Source: Fonsecaea monophora
Lineage: Eukaryota > Ascomycota > Eurotiomycetes > Chaetothyriales > Herpotrichiellaceae
DNA length: 64,000 bases
Reading direction: 5' to 3'
Assembly (NCBI RefSeq): GCF_001642475.1
Contig: NW_019173993.1
Location: 1 to 64,000 of the forward strand
Each line of letters begins with the position of its first letter. Positions within the stretch are counted from its first letter, which is position 1. A model generated the notes under the pieces. It ran no database searches and had not been told where the DNA came from. It saw only the letters and a program-made list of their open reading frames with translations. Below, one piece after another: positions 1 to 11,466 of the stretch. A program made the translations under genes and the position numbers.

Positions 1-251
1 AAGGAGGATAAATCTGAGGAGAGAGAAGGAGGAATAATGTCCCCTCCTTCTCTCCTTATATCGTACGCTCCTCCGCAAGGGATACTCAATGTCTTCCCCT
101 TTCTCCCTTGTCCTTCCTCTTTCGTACACGCCTTACGTTTCCCTTGCCTTTTGTCTCTCTTCCTTACCTTCCCTTGCGTACGGTGTCTCAGCTTGCCAGG
201 ATTCGGTATCCCTTGCACGGTACGTGCCTCGTCCAATCAGGAAGCTGCCCT

Positions 252-276
252 TTTGCCTGTACAATGTACAGGCAAA
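252..276. repeat. Perfect 12-bp inverted repeat with 1-nt spacer
   Basis: The arms TTTGCCTGTACA and TGTACAGGCAAA are exact reverse complements separated by one A. It could form a hairpin or be a dyad protein site. It lies between two copies of CCAATCAGGA. Function unknown. Confidence 0.8.
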
Positions 277-475
277 TTTAGCCAATCAGGAGGTGGCGTT
301 AGTCCTGTCGTTAGTCTTGGCGCTGGTTCGTCAGAACCGAGCCTCCTTCTGGGTTCAACCCATCACAATCTAAGATAAACACGGTATTTTTAGAGCGCGT
401 TTTAAGCCCGAAGAATTTTAACGCGTAATTATATTATAATTAGTAGACTATTCTATATTTCTACTATATAGATTA

Positions 476-498
476 AGTTAGTTATACTATAACTAACT
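476..498. repeat. Perfect 11-bp inverted repeat in AT-rich block
   Basis: The arms AGTTAGTTATA and TATAACTAACT flank a single C. They sit inside the AT-rich block at 410-540. The dyad is perfect although its surroundings look degenerate. Confidence 0.8.
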
Positions 499-827
499 AT
501 AGACTAAGTAGGAAAGTTAGTAGACTAAAACTAGTTGAAATTGCGAGGGTGGAAATCTCGCGTTTTGTGTGTGTTAAGTGTTACAGAACTGGGCTGTTAC
601 GCAACCTGATTGAGGGACTTAGTAAGTCAGGAAGAGGAGTGACAAGGCCACGAGGCTGGCCAATCGGAGGATGAACAGCTTAGCTTCCCTGGCCAGAGAG
701 CCAGCGAGCCCAGGTCCTCCTACTTTGAGCATCTGCGAAATAATACTCAACCTCTCTATTCCCCAGGATTCTGAACGAGTCGCCTTTTTTTTGACTTAGG
801 ATCTTTGACGCCTCGGTCTCGTAAACC

Positions 828-1116
828 ATGGCATCGGTCGCTCAACCGTGGCTGTTCTCAAAGTATGTGCCCATCCACTCTTGTCTTTTCTTACCGCTTC
901 ACATACATAGAGACGCGACACGGACGTTGATGTTCACTCTACTCCAGATTCGTCGATCCCATCTTCGCGCTTTGTGTCGGCCTTTCGGCAGCTGCTCTTC
1001 GCATCCAGCGCGAGCAGCGCGAGAAATACCCCGAACAGGACTCAAGTTTCCCGGCACTGTGGCAGAAGGGCGTCAAGATGAACAAAGTTTACTGGGGAAG
1101 TGATTCTGCGGCCTGA
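828..1116 (+). CDS. NCE101-like small membrane protein (non-classical export family)
   Basis: A 67-residue protein made from two exons, 828-862 and 948-1116, joined across an 85-nt intron (GTATGT...CTCCAG). The joined product starts MASVAQPWLFSKFVDPIFAL. It has the pattern of the NCE101 family: a short N-terminus, a K-F-x-D-P motif, one hydrophobic segment (about residues 14-30) followed by charged R-E-Q-R-E-K residues, and a total length of 50-75. Yeast Nce101 was linked to export of proteins lacking signal peptides and is a single-pass membrane protein; the biochemical role is not established. Neither exon is obvious alone. The closest alternative is an unrelated small membrane protein. Confidence 0.7.
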
Positions 1117-1515
1117 GTGATGGACACATTCGGCATATTTCTAGCAAGTCGAAAACAGCCACACGGCAAGAGAGGGATGGAAGTGGATGGCGATGGTCAT
1201 TTGCAGAGATTAATTGCTGGATCGCCACGACCTTCACACTGGGCTTACTTATGCGCATTCATTACGGTCGGTTGAACGACAGAGATCACGAGCGCACAGG
1301 CAGACAGGACGATGGGATAGCGACTCGTTTCTTCGAGAAGCTTTGTTCTAGCTCAAGAGTAGCCTCCACAAGTATCACACCTTTGTCACATCCGGAAACC
1401 CCTATTCTCTGTGGCAAGGCGATACGGACGAGTCAGCATATGGGATATAATGGTTCCTTCGGACCTTATCGACACCCACCACTCCTGATCCATCCAACTC
1501 TTGCCGGCTCTTCGC
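1117..1515. other. Intergenic, convergent 3' ends
   Basis: Lies between the 3' ends of the NCE101-like gene (+) and the GFA-fold gene (-). No coding sequence, RNA gene or repeat recognised. Confidence 0.5.
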
Positions 1516-2091
1516 TCAAAGGAATGCAGGGACCTGCTGAGCGCCCTCAATTGGCTTCATATAGCTCACACGGTCTTTGACATAGAGCTCGGCCTGCATC
1601 TCATTGACATCTGGTTGATCTAGGCTTCCGGCCTGAATGGAGGGGATCAGCAAATCGTCTCCAGCACTCCCAACATCTCTCGCCATGCACCGAGAAAGTC
1701 AGCACTTACCTTAATAACCGTGTTCTCAGGCATGGCTTCCAGCTCGCAATACAGACTCGATCCGCACGTTCCACAGAAATAGTGCCGATTTATCTTGCCG
1801 CTGTCACCAACAACATCAAAGGCCTTGGGAGTTCCTATTTCGCACACGTTAGCAGGTCTGAAGTTGGCGGTAGGGTTCGCAGGGAAGGGAAGATGTGCTC
1901 AACGGCACTGATGCCAATGCCTTACCGGCTGTAACATTGAAGCGTTTCCGGTCAATGACAACGTTGGGAAGACCGGTTGCGCCTCCCCAGCGCTGACAGT
2001 CTTTACAGTTGCAGAATGCTTTCAGCGCAATGTCGCCTGTGAACTCATACTTGATTTGGCCGCAGAGGCAAGCGCCAGTGGTTGCAGACAT
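1516..2091 (-). CDS. GFA/CENP-V-fold zinc protein (glutathione-dependent formaldehyde-activating family)
   Basis: Three exons on the minus strand (1926-2091, 1710-1834, 1516-1632) encode 135 residues. Intron 1 ends with TGCTAAC...AAATAG and intron 2 starts GTAAGT. The protein has the cysteine pattern of the GFA/Mss4-like fold: C8-x-C10, then C27-N-C-K-D-C32, then C76-G-T-C79 and C85. The last exon ends with the family's usual E-L-Y-x-K-D-R-x-S-Y tail. Family members bind zinc, and a few catalyse the glutathione-formaldehyde adduct step. Most fungal copies have no proven substrate, so only the fold is asserted. No targeting signal is seen, so it is probably cytosolic. Confidence 0.85.
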
Positions 2092-2872
2092 GTTGATGAT
2101 GGCGGGCTAGACGAAGGCTTTGGAGGACACAAGAGCAGGCGACAGGAATAGAAAGCAATGCGATGGACAAGGAGGAAGCAAAACAGCAGACACACAGCCT
2201 ATCAGTTATGGACGGTGCTCTACTTGGCCTCATATACTTTGGAAATCAACCTAGGACCAAACGAACGCTCCTAATATCTATGACGAGGTACATGTCCGTT
2301 GGGGGCCACGTCTGCGATCCAATGTCCAACTACTCGTATGCACGGATCTTTTGATAGTCGGCTCCACGAGTACCTCGTACAGCAGGCACAAAAGCCAGAC
2401 TCTCTCTCTCTCTCTCTCTTTTCCCTGAGCTAGCGCATGAAATCCAATCCTCGTGACATTGTTTCCACAGATCATAAAAGTACAAGTATGAGTACGAGTA
2501 TGAGTAGTCGATTGTTTCAGCAACCGGTATCGCGCCACTCTAAACGAAAGACGGGAAGTAATGCGCGAGGAGCGAGGAGCGACTGATGATCAAAGAGAGC
2601 GGTGAGCCCAAGAGAGATGGATGATGCGAGATAGTTATTACAACACAACGTCAATCGGGGCGTGGGTCGTAAATTGCTACCTGATTTAGATGTTGGTGTT
2701 TCGAAGGTGCATGGCATGTCAGCCCCAGACCGACAAGCATGGATACTTCACTGACGTGCATTTTGGTCTCCTATTGGTAGACTTGCGAGCCCGTTTCACT
2801 CATGTTCTGACCACCTGTGTTACCTGTGTTACTTGCAAGTTCAGTACAAGTACTCGTTGAATCTTTCCCCCT
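2092..2872. other. Intergenic region with (CT)n microsatellite
   Basis: Upstream of the GFA-fold gene and downstream of the tetraspanin gene. It holds a CT dinucleotide run and short TACAAGTA/GAGTA repeats near 2480. No coding sequence is supported. Confidence 0.5.
2400..2419. repeat. (CT)10 microsatellite
   Basis: An uninterrupted CT run of about ten units. It makes several spurious low-complexity reading frames. Confidence 0.85.
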
Positions 2873-3793
2873 TCAATTTGTGCGGCTATGGTCGGAGTAA
2901 GAGGCATGGTTGTTCCCTGTTCCGCTCTGTTCTTGGTCCTCCTCAGCTTCACGGAGCAGTCTGGTCTGCTCAGGGCGGACATCAGAAGCGGCAGGAAATC
3001 GCCTGGATGGACTCGGCTGCGCTGCCGCATCCACGAGATGCTGGTACGTCCGAAGGGGTTAGTAGCCACATATCATACTGTAGGACTTCACACGTTACCA
3101 GAAGGATCCAGTTGAACAGACTGGCCAGGGCGAGTAGTCCCGCAGCAACCTGCTCTTGATTCCGCCATGGGTCCACACATCGCCGCGTATATCCCAGAGT
3201 CCTCTCGCAGGCGGTCACGTCGACGTCGTGACTGGGGAACGGCCACGCCCGATCATGCAGCGAGTTGAACCCGCAACACCGGAGGGCGTTCTCTATTCCA
3301 CGCACGGCATCCTCATTCTTGGCCCGGAACAGGCTGACCCATTGGCTTTCGATGCTGCAGGACAGGAGATCGGAGGGGACCGCGTAGATGAGGGAGAGGA
3401 TGAAGAGAGCAAAGGGGAGAAATGGGAGGAAGTAGCGAAGATAGGGCGCCACGAACGTCAGCGTTCTCTTCCTCGCCCTCGCAGCGATGGCCATGACGAC
3501 GGGTCCGACAAGAGTCGTGAGTGTACTCAGCACAGGGAGTGTCAGGGGGCATGGAAGGCTGAGGTGGACGATTCTGGCCCAGGAAATTCTGTAGAGATCG
3601 ATATTAGACGTTTGAATCTAACGCCTGTCGACGCTAGGCGATGCTGTGTCTCTACTTACGCAGAGAGAATGATGGCGGCAATGCATAGCTTTCACATATG
3701 ACATGTTAGGGCAGCCTTGGAGAAAACAGAGCTGGATGGGCCTCCACTCACCACTACTGAGATGAGGCTGAGGTATTTGGCCAGAGGATCCAT
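2873..3793 (-). CDS. Tetraspanin-family membrane protein
   Basis: Four minus-strand exons (3752-3793, 3660-3688, 3099-3588, 2873-3040) give 242 residues. The third intron has a strong CTACTAAC branch site. The product has an N-terminal hydrophobic segment, two more before residue 110, a large extracellular loop with the tetraspanin signature C-C-G (in ALRCCGFNS) and further cysteines, a final membrane segment (LFNWILL), and a charged tail containing TRLLREAEEDQE. Tetraspanins organise membrane microdomains; some fungal ones act in appressorium function. Length and loop fit a fungal Tsp-type protein; the subgroup is uncertain. The first two exons are very short (42 and 29 nt), so the N-terminus is the least certain part. 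Confidence 0.8.
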
Positions 3794-4889
3794 GACGGGA
3801 GATGGGCGACGTGGGCGTAGATGCGCTTCTTCAAGGTAATTTTCTGGACAGGGGCTGCGCGGGGTCTATTGTAGAAAGAGAAGAAATCATGAGCAGCAAG
3901 GAGACTGGAAGAGGTGAGAGGGGGAATCAAATGCACTCATGCTCAAGGGAACAACAGCGCAGCCAATGTCCTTTCGCGACCCTGGATTTTTGTGTTACAC
4001 AAGGAGGGGTTGTATCAGCGCATGCAAGTCCAATCCAAAGCATGTCTGGGGACGAGGCTGGGAACTGGACAAGGACATCATTGATGAAGAGGGGAACATG
4101 GAGGGAACTATCAGGTACATGTACGAGGAGGTGTTTATTTTAGGTATTCCAAAGGGGTATCTATGTAGCTCGATAGGTACCTATACTAGCATCAAGTGGG
4201 ATGTATAACCTATCACTGCCTACCTGGAGTCCCTGTGCCCCACGCCCCCATCCCCAATGCACACCAGAGTCCAAACTCTAGAGAGGCCCGGAACTGCTCC
4301 TTGGGCGCTACAGGCATAGTGCGCTCCATCGCCCAATAATCGTCTCTCAACTCAACTCATTCCTTGTGGTTTGCAATCTTCAATATCGTCTTCTCACAAC
4401 ATCTATTCTGTTTCTTGTTTGTCATTCTCTCCCCTTCACCTGTAGGTATCATCCAAAGCTCTCTAACTGCGTAGAGAGCCTTTCATGAGAGAATAAAGGA
4501 ATCAATAACCCACCCAATTACATGCTTTCATAAACCGTACCTTGTATCGCCATGACCAGAGATGTCTGTTCAAGCTGCCTTCAACTTCAATTTGACAATA
4601 GGAGCACAATAGCACATGTTTGCTAGCATGTGGTCAAACAGTGAATATCGTCAGGCAACAAGGCTGCGAGACTCCTCTCCACGCCTATAAGTATCCCTCC
4701 CTCTCTCATCTTTCCCATCTTTTCCCATCTTTCCCTGTCTTCCACGCCTCTTCTGCGCTACCCGCTAGCATCGCTTCTTTTCCATTTGTCACTCAGGATA
4801 TCGCAACTATCAGTGGCTGGCAGCTGGTCGGTACCGTCTCAGTGTCTGCGGTTCTTCCCTTTCCTCTCAGTCTCAGCCAACTTCACAAC
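3794..4889. promoter_or_regulatory. Upstream region of argonaute gene
   Basis: About 1.1 kb between the tetraspanin start (-) and the argonaute start (+). It contains a long C/T-rich tract at about 4685-4760, typical of filamentous ascomycete promoters and 5' leaders. No other gene is supported. Confidence 0.4.
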
Positions 4890-7872
4890 ATGTCGACGAG
4901 TGGCCGTGGTGGTCAGATCACTCTTCCCTCCCACCCCAGAGGTGGAGGTCAGGGCGGTGGTCGTGGTGGCAGTTCTCACGGTGGTGGCCCTCAAAGAAGC
5001 GTCGCCGGTCTCCCCGCTATCTTCTCGTAAGAACACCTTACCAGAACGTGGAGCCTCTTCCAGATGTTTGGAGCTGACCTTCTCATCACTCAACAGTCAC
5101 GGCCCTGGTGATGCCGCCATACTCGATGTCAAGAATAGAGATCTTGAGAACGAGATCGAGAAAACCGTCCTCAAGCCATCCGCTTCTGGTCCCCGGCTCC
5201 CTGTCCGCCCTGGCTTTGGAACACAAGGATACAGAATCCTGCTCTACGCGAATTATATGCTTCTCGATTGGGGCAACGCCACGTTCTATCGCTATGCTCT
5301 CGATTTCGCAGTACAGGGGACTCCTGGCAGACAGATCAGAAAGAAAGACAAGCAGCGCTTGGTCACCCTGCTCATTGAAGAACATTTCGCCCAAAACCGA
5401 TCGGGCATCGTGACGGATTTCACCTCTCTGATCATCAGCAACACGCAGCTCAATCAGCAATCGTACGATGTCGTCTATAGGAGGGAGGGTGAAGACACTC
5501 CTGTTGCCACGGCAAGACGATATCGCATTCGCCTGGTCCCTGATGGCGCCAATACTGCGTCAGAGCTGTTGACATATCTCATCTCGACCAACCCCAATGA
5601 AGTCTGTACTTCCAAAGACCGCACTATTCAAGCGCTGAACATTATCATGGGGCACAATCCGAGGAGCTCTTCACGGGTCGCATCTATCGGAAGTAACAAA
5701 CACTATCCTAGACGGCCTCTGGAAGCCGACAGATCCTCCCTTGGTGCCGGGCTCACGGTGATCCGCGGTTTCTTCGTGAGCGTCAGACCTGCGACAGGAC
5801 GCATTCTAGTCAATGTTCAAGTCAAATGTTCTCCGTTCTACAATCACGGCCCGCTTGTTAATCTCATCCAAGATTTCCGAGCTTCACGCGACCCCAAGAA
5901 GCAGGAACTTCATAGGTTTCTCAAAGGACTCACCGTGCACACTACTCATACCTCTCCGAGGAAGAATGGTCAACCCATCCCGCTTCCGAGAGTCATTTGT
6001 GGCCTTGCTACGAAGAAGGACGGCAAATCGCTTCCCCATCCGCCCCGTGTCCTCGAATTTGGCGCCGGAGCGCAGCAGATCCAGTTCTGGCTCGACAGGG
6101 AGGGAAAGTACATTACCGTCTTCGACTTCTTCCGACAGACCTACAATACTATCATCAACGATCCTACGTTACCTGTCCTCAATGTTGGCAACGAGCAGAA
6201 TCCAGTGTATTTACCTGCCCAAATGTGCCAGGTTCTACCAGGAAACGCGTTTAGGGGCACATTGTCGACGCAGCAGACACAAAACATGACGCGCTTCGCT
6301 GTCCGAAAACCCGTCCTCAACGCGCAGTCTATCATTGACAAGGGCGTCGGCTTACTCAATATTGGACAGCCTGTCAATGCCACCCATAGTGCCTTCAATG
6401 TCAGCCTTACGCCACGGCTCATCGCCGCACCAGGTCGCATACTCGAAAGCCCCAGCGTCTACTATCAGGGAAAGAAGCATGTGGCAACTAAGCTCGGAAG
6501 CTGGAACATGCAGAATTTCAAATTCGTCGCCACCGCAAATCTCCAGAAATGGACTTGGCTTTTCATCAAGACCGATGGCTATGACGGCCCTTTGAGGAGC
6601 CGACTCGACCTTGAGACTAGCCTAACGGAGTTTACACAGGCACTACGTAAGGTAGGCATTACTTGCACAAACTGCTGCCCGGGCGAAGAGATCACTATCG
6701 AGAACAACACTGTCAATGAGACGGTAGACGCCGCCATTCACAAGGTCGCCTCTAAATTCTTCTCATCCTCAGACCAGAAGCCATTTCTCTTGGTTATTCT
6801 AGGTTCTAATCACTCCGACATCTACAACAGAGTGAAGATCAACTGCGACGTACGCGAGGGAATCAACAATGTCTGTGTATTAGCGTCCAACTTTGCTAAA
6901 AGAAACCCACACACCTTTGCCAACATCGCGCTGAAAGTGAACTTGAAACTAGGTGGATTCAATCAATCGCTAGACCCTACGAATCTTGGAATGGTTGCAG
7001 AAGGTAGAACCATGTTCGTTGGTCTTGACGTTACACATCCATCTACGGACTCGTCAGAAGAGGCGCCTAGCGTTGTCGGCATAGTCAGTTCGATTGATCA
7101 AGTACTGGGTCAATGGCGAGCTAGTGTCGCACTCCAGGAAGGGCGGAAAGAGATGGTAACAGACTTGAAGGATCTATTGAAAAAACACCTCGGGTTGTGG
7201 AAACAACAACACAATGGCCTACCACACAACATTATCGTCTACCGAGATGGGGTCTCAGAAGGACAGTATCCAGTGGTTCTTGATGAGGAACTGCCACAGC
7301 TTCAAGCCGCCTGCAGAGAGGTCTACACGCAGGCTACCCTCCCACGCCTCAATATCACCATTGTCAGTAAACGACATCACACCAGGTTTTATCCGACTCG
7401 GAGCGAGGATGCTGATAGGTCTACTAATCCGAAGCCCGGTACTGTGGTAGACCGGGGTGTGACTGAATCTCGAGTCTGGGACTTTTTCTTACAGGCTCAT
7501 GCTACACTCCAAGGAACAGCTCGGCCCATCCACTATTTTGTGGTATACGACGAGGTCTTTCGTCGACATCATCACCAACGTCAGGCAACGTCAGCGGGAG
7601 GAACCCAGTTCGCGAACGCTGCTGATGTTCTAGAAGACTTGACCCACAATATGTGCTACCTCTTTGGGCGCTGCACGCGGTCCGTCAGCCTATGTCCTCC
7701 AGCATACTACGCGGATTTAGTATGTGATCGGGCTAGGAGGTATCTGCATGAGGTTTTTGAGGCCTCAGCGGCGGGCAGCAACTCTTCTGGAGGAGCGGGG
7801 AGGCAAACAGGTGTCAGTCAGTCCATGGTCACAATACATCCCCGGGTTTCGAACACCATGTTCTTCATCTGA
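4890..7872 (+). CDS. Argonaute (QDE-2-like RNA-silencing slicer)
   Basis: Two exons (4890-5026, 5097-7872) with a 70-nt intron encode 970 residues. The first 46 residues are Gly/Arg-rich with RGG repeats. Next come the N domain, the linker domain (about 228-275), PAZ, MID and a full C-terminal PIWI domain with GLDVTHP, YRDGVSEGQ, KRHHTRF and RCTRSVS motifs. By spacing against animal Ago2, the catalytic tetrad is probably D690, E731, D763 and D919, with Asp in place of the animal His in AYYADLV. The end VxIHPRVSNTMFFI is the intact family C-terminus. It would bind small RNAs and cleave complementary RNA in the cytoplasm. The ATG at 4890 is preferred because an upstream in-frame extension has no family similarity. 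Confidence 0.95.
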
Positions 7873-8752
7873 TGGAGAGGGCATCCTGTCTATGGGAGAG
7901 CGGCAGACACCGGGAAACAGTAGCCAGCGAGGAATTGCGGGTTCAATTCAGGACCATGTTTTGTATTCACGGTCAAGTGGACGAGCTGGGTGAGCTGGGT
8001 GAGCTGGACGTCATGGACGCGTGGTTGGCAAGTATCTAAACAGCAAGAATGACAAAAACAGTGTTTCGATTAAGTCTGAAGTCTGTCTCACACTCTTACA
8101 CTCCAACAAAAACCCGGACAATTCCCACACTTGCCTGTTGTTTCTACTAACCCCTACCGCTGATGCTGATGGAGGAGGAATGATAAGCTGGAGGCAGACG
8201 TTTCCCCAATGCGGCGGTCCCCATCGACCTTCCTTTTTCCTCGTAGTTGGTTTACCCGTCCTGGTGTGAGTGGAGGCCTCTGGTTGGCGGACAAAGGTCG
8301 CCCATCCCCGAGCCCTCCAGCTCCGGTTCGACGAGTCGACGCCACCCTGACCTTGGTGGTTGCTGGGTCTTTGGGTGATGCAAGCTGCCCGAACAGGAAG
8401 GTGAGTAACAGGAATTCGTCCAACGACACAAGGGCTCTTACAACCGGTGCCCCAGTTCCAGACCTGGAGTTTTGCATTCGGCTGCTGGGGACCTCTGACT
8501 CGCACCCATACATAGCTCTTGAGCTGGACTTCTGCCTAGACTTATGTCACACACGTCGTTGCCTGGCATTGTTGGGATGTGGGATAGTATTTGATAGAGG
8601 AGAATTCATCTCGACTTGGTGTGTGAGTTTTATTTCTCGGCGTCCGCACTTAAGACATATGCTTCTCTGTTGTGGCATTGGCATATATATCCAGCGACGG
8701 CTCCTTGTGACAGTGTTTGAAAGGTACAACCATCGACAAGGCTACTTGGATA
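7873..8752. other. Intergenic, argonaute 3' side and promoter of next gene
   Basis: Near 7985-8010 GAGCTGGGT is tandemly repeated. Open frames on both strands here have no recognisable protein pattern. Nothing else identified. Confidence 0.4.
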
Positions 8753-10245
8753 ATGGCTACCTCAGAGGGCAAGATCCCCTTCTCACACCCCAGCTTGCCA
8801 AAGCCCTGCGAGACATGGTATCAAGTATACGGGGACCTCAAATCTTCCTCGACTGGGCGCCCGCTGGTCACGCTCCATGGAGGTCCTGGCATGGGCCACA
8901 ACTATCTGCAGAATCTCCGCCGCCTTTCAGATGAGTACGGCATTCCCGTGGTATTTGTAAGTCTACCCCTAGGATCCATTGGGGGGGTGATGCTAGTGCT
9001 AATGACCGGAGCAGTATGACCAGCTAGGCTGTGGCCACTCGACACATCTGCGGGAAAAGAGACTCGACACGGACTTCTGGAAGCCCGAGCTATTCATCGC
9101 TGAACTGGACAACCTGCTGGAGCATCTAGGGATTGCAGAGTTTGACTTGCTCGGGCAAAGCTGGGTGCGTCTGCGTCTGCATTGCTCTTCTTCCTACAAG
9201 ACTGCCCTATCCTTGCACCACAGATAACACTGCATCAACGTCGAGAAGCTAACCTCTGTCTCAAAGGGTGGGATGCTGTAAGTACCACGGCTGCCGCCGG
9301 CGCATGGCTTCAAATCCTTGATTGCTGGGGCATCCTACACTCGGCCAAAGAATGCTACTAACAACCCCCAGCGGCTCTATGTTTGCCATCCGGGGAAGTC
9401 CTGGCCTCAAGCGGCTCATCATTTCCAACTCACCTGCGTCCATGAAGCTGTGGGTCGAGGCGTGCAACAAGTGGCGGAGCGAATTGCCCGAAGACGTGGA
9501 CAAAGCTTTGACGGAACACGAGGCGAATCAGACGTACGACGACCCAGAGTACAAGGCGGCTGTCGAGGAATTCTACAAGCGGCACGTCTGCAGGGTGTTT
9601 CCGTTCCCACAGGATCTTCTCGATACCCTGGCCAACGTGGAGGTAGACGATGTGAGTTGAAGGAGACTTCCGCTTACAGAACTGAGGAGCGTGTGAGGCT
9701 GACATGGAACTTTGCAGACTGTCTACTACACCATGAACGGGCCGAGTGAATGTAAGTCTTTTCTTCGCCTTTGGACGTTTTGATTCCATTTCCAATCCTG
9801 CCCATTATCGAGTGGCTCGTGTCAATACTAACAACCAACCTAGTCACCGTGATTGGAAACCTGAAGTGAGTCTCCCATTTCCGAATCCTCACAAGCATTT
9901 TGCTTGCCCAGCACGCAGCACGCAGCACGCAGCACTCTTGCACATCTCGGCGATATATGCTCGAGCCACATCATATCTGCATATCTGCGTGGTGTGTATA
10001 CAACATGCAGCTTAGCTAACGCTCGCTAAAGGAACTGGTCCGTGGTCGACGAGGTGCACAAGATCTCCGTCCCGACCCTCCTGCTCAACGGCCAGTGGGA
10101 CGAAGCCCGAGACAGCTGCGTGTATCCGTTTTTCCAGATCCCCAAGGTGAAGTGGTACACGCTGCCGGATGCGAGTCATTGCAGCAACCTCGAGATTCCC
10201 GACCGGTATATGGAGGTGGTGGCGGAGTTTTTGAAGAATGCATAG
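8753..10245 (+). CDS. Prolyl iminopeptidase-like alpha/beta hydrolase
   Basis: Seven exons (8753-8956, 9015-9164, 9267-9277, 9372-9651, 9718-9751, 9844-9865, 10032-10245) encode 304 residues. Motifs are those of the S33 proline iminopeptidase group: the oxyanion HGGPGMGH, DQLGCGHS, a nucleophile elbow GQSWGG that spans an exon junction, the catalytic Asp in NGQWDEARD and the catalytic His in DASHCSN. Such enzymes release N-terminal proline from peptides or hydrolyse related amides and esters. The 11-nt third exon is needed to join GQSW to GGML-GSMF and keeps frame. No signal peptide, so probably cytosolic. Some relatives sit in secondary-metabolite clusters, but the neighbours here are housekeeping. 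Confidence 0.85.
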
Positions 10246-11466
10246 TGAGCTGGCGACGGGCCTCGTAGGGACTGACTGAGTCGTGGTTGGAACTATATGT
10301 TTGAGGGATTGACATACATACACACGTATATATACATATACATACATGACACGAATACGTGCATGTATATATAGTCCTGATTTGGCATGGGATATATGGA
10401 ACGATATGGGAGAGACACATACATGCATATACCAATGGTCGAGATCTGTCACCGGCATACTTCTTTCGTAGGTGGTTCCTCATTCGGTTGGTTCCCGCTT
10501 GTGGCAGGGTAGGTCGTTGTGTTCAATGCCACATATACCTGATTGCCTTGTGGTCCGTTGCAGGGTGTCCTTCAGCTCCATCATTGGTGGATGGCTGGTT
10601 TCTTTGCGACTCCCTTCTGGTGAACTTGACCTACTCTCATAATAAAAGATCGCATGACGCTAATGGCGTCTCCTCACGGGTGACGAGCAAGAGGCAAGAG
10701 AGAGAAACAAGAGATGAGGACATACACATCATCAATCACAGGTACGCTGCGTCGTACCCATCAACATACACAGCGCGTATACTCACCTCAGCGATCGCTA
10801 TACCAAGCAAGGCCGGACTGGCGAGCAAATATCTCGTACAGGGATCTTGATTTTGTTTTTCCGTTCAATTTTTTTTTTGGTTGATATCTGTCTTTCTGTC
10901 TCTTTCTTGCCTTTTTGTGGGGGAGGGAATTTTTTTGAATTAATGTCAAAATGTGGTCATAATGGTACATTTTTGAGAATGGCTTCGGTCTCGCGGCCTT
11001 GATGAGGTCGTCTAGCCCCTTTGCTCTTTCCCCTTCCGCTTCCCTTCTGAACACCGAAAGACCCTACGTTCGTGTAAAATCCTGGCCTGGCTTGGCCTGT
11101 GTGGAAGAAGAGGTGATGATGGTGGGCTGCCCGCCAACTAGCGCTCTCTGAGTTAAAAAAAAACCAGCAAGCCAGGAATGTAATGTATGTGTGTACCGAG
11201 TATGGTGAGCAGAGTAGAAACCGTCCGTCGGGTTGGCTGGAGGTCCTACCAGCCAGGAAAATATTTCTCCAGCGCTGAAGAGCCTCGCGTAGAGAACAAA
11301 ACCCCCACAGATCCGATAGGGTTGTAAGCTGAAAGTGCCAGCCAGTATCTATCATCGTGGTGGTGAAGCATGAGGGTGTACGTGTGTATGGTGGGTGGAC
11401 CCGCTTAGTCATGTCTTGGATAAGCATATCACTTCCGATGGTGGGTGGGTTGCTATCGGAGAAGAT
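10246..11466. other. Intergenic, convergent 3' ends, AT microsatellite
   Basis: Between the hydrolase (+) and the carrier gene (-). 10305-10378 is rich in TACATA/TATATA repeats and 10860-10940 has T-rich runs. A 163-codon open frame (10359-10850) has no family features and overlaps the repeat, so it is not called. Confidence 0.4.
10305..10378. repeat. TACATA/TATA-type simple repeat
   Basis: Imperfect TA, CATA and TACA units with an inverted symmetry around CGTATATATACATATACATACATG. Probably part of the 3' flank of the upstream hydrolase. Confidence 0.6.

Larger units (their letters stand above)
1..827. other. AT-rich left edge, possibly transposon-derived
   Basis: No gene is supported here. 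Positions 400-540 are strongly AT-rich, unlike the rest of the window. Two perfect short palindromes lie in the segment (252-276 and 476-498), and the motif CCAATCAGGA occurs twice (around 234 and 284), with a relative CCAATCGGAGG near 660. A TGTTAC-type start near 579 resembles fungal LTR ends, but no matching second end, target-site duplication or polymerase gene is visible. A solo LTR or decayed element is possible and unproven. The last 100 bases probably act as promoter and 5' leader of the NCE101-like gene. Confidence 0.3.

Noticed and set aside
579..780. Complete LTR retrotransposon
   Set aside because: Only a TGTTAC-like start is seen; no matching end, second LTR, primer-binding site or polymerase frame is visible.
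10359..10850. 163-codon frame downstream of the iminopeptidase-like gene
   Set aside because: Overlaps simple repeats, has no domain, and lies in the 3' flank of two converging genes.
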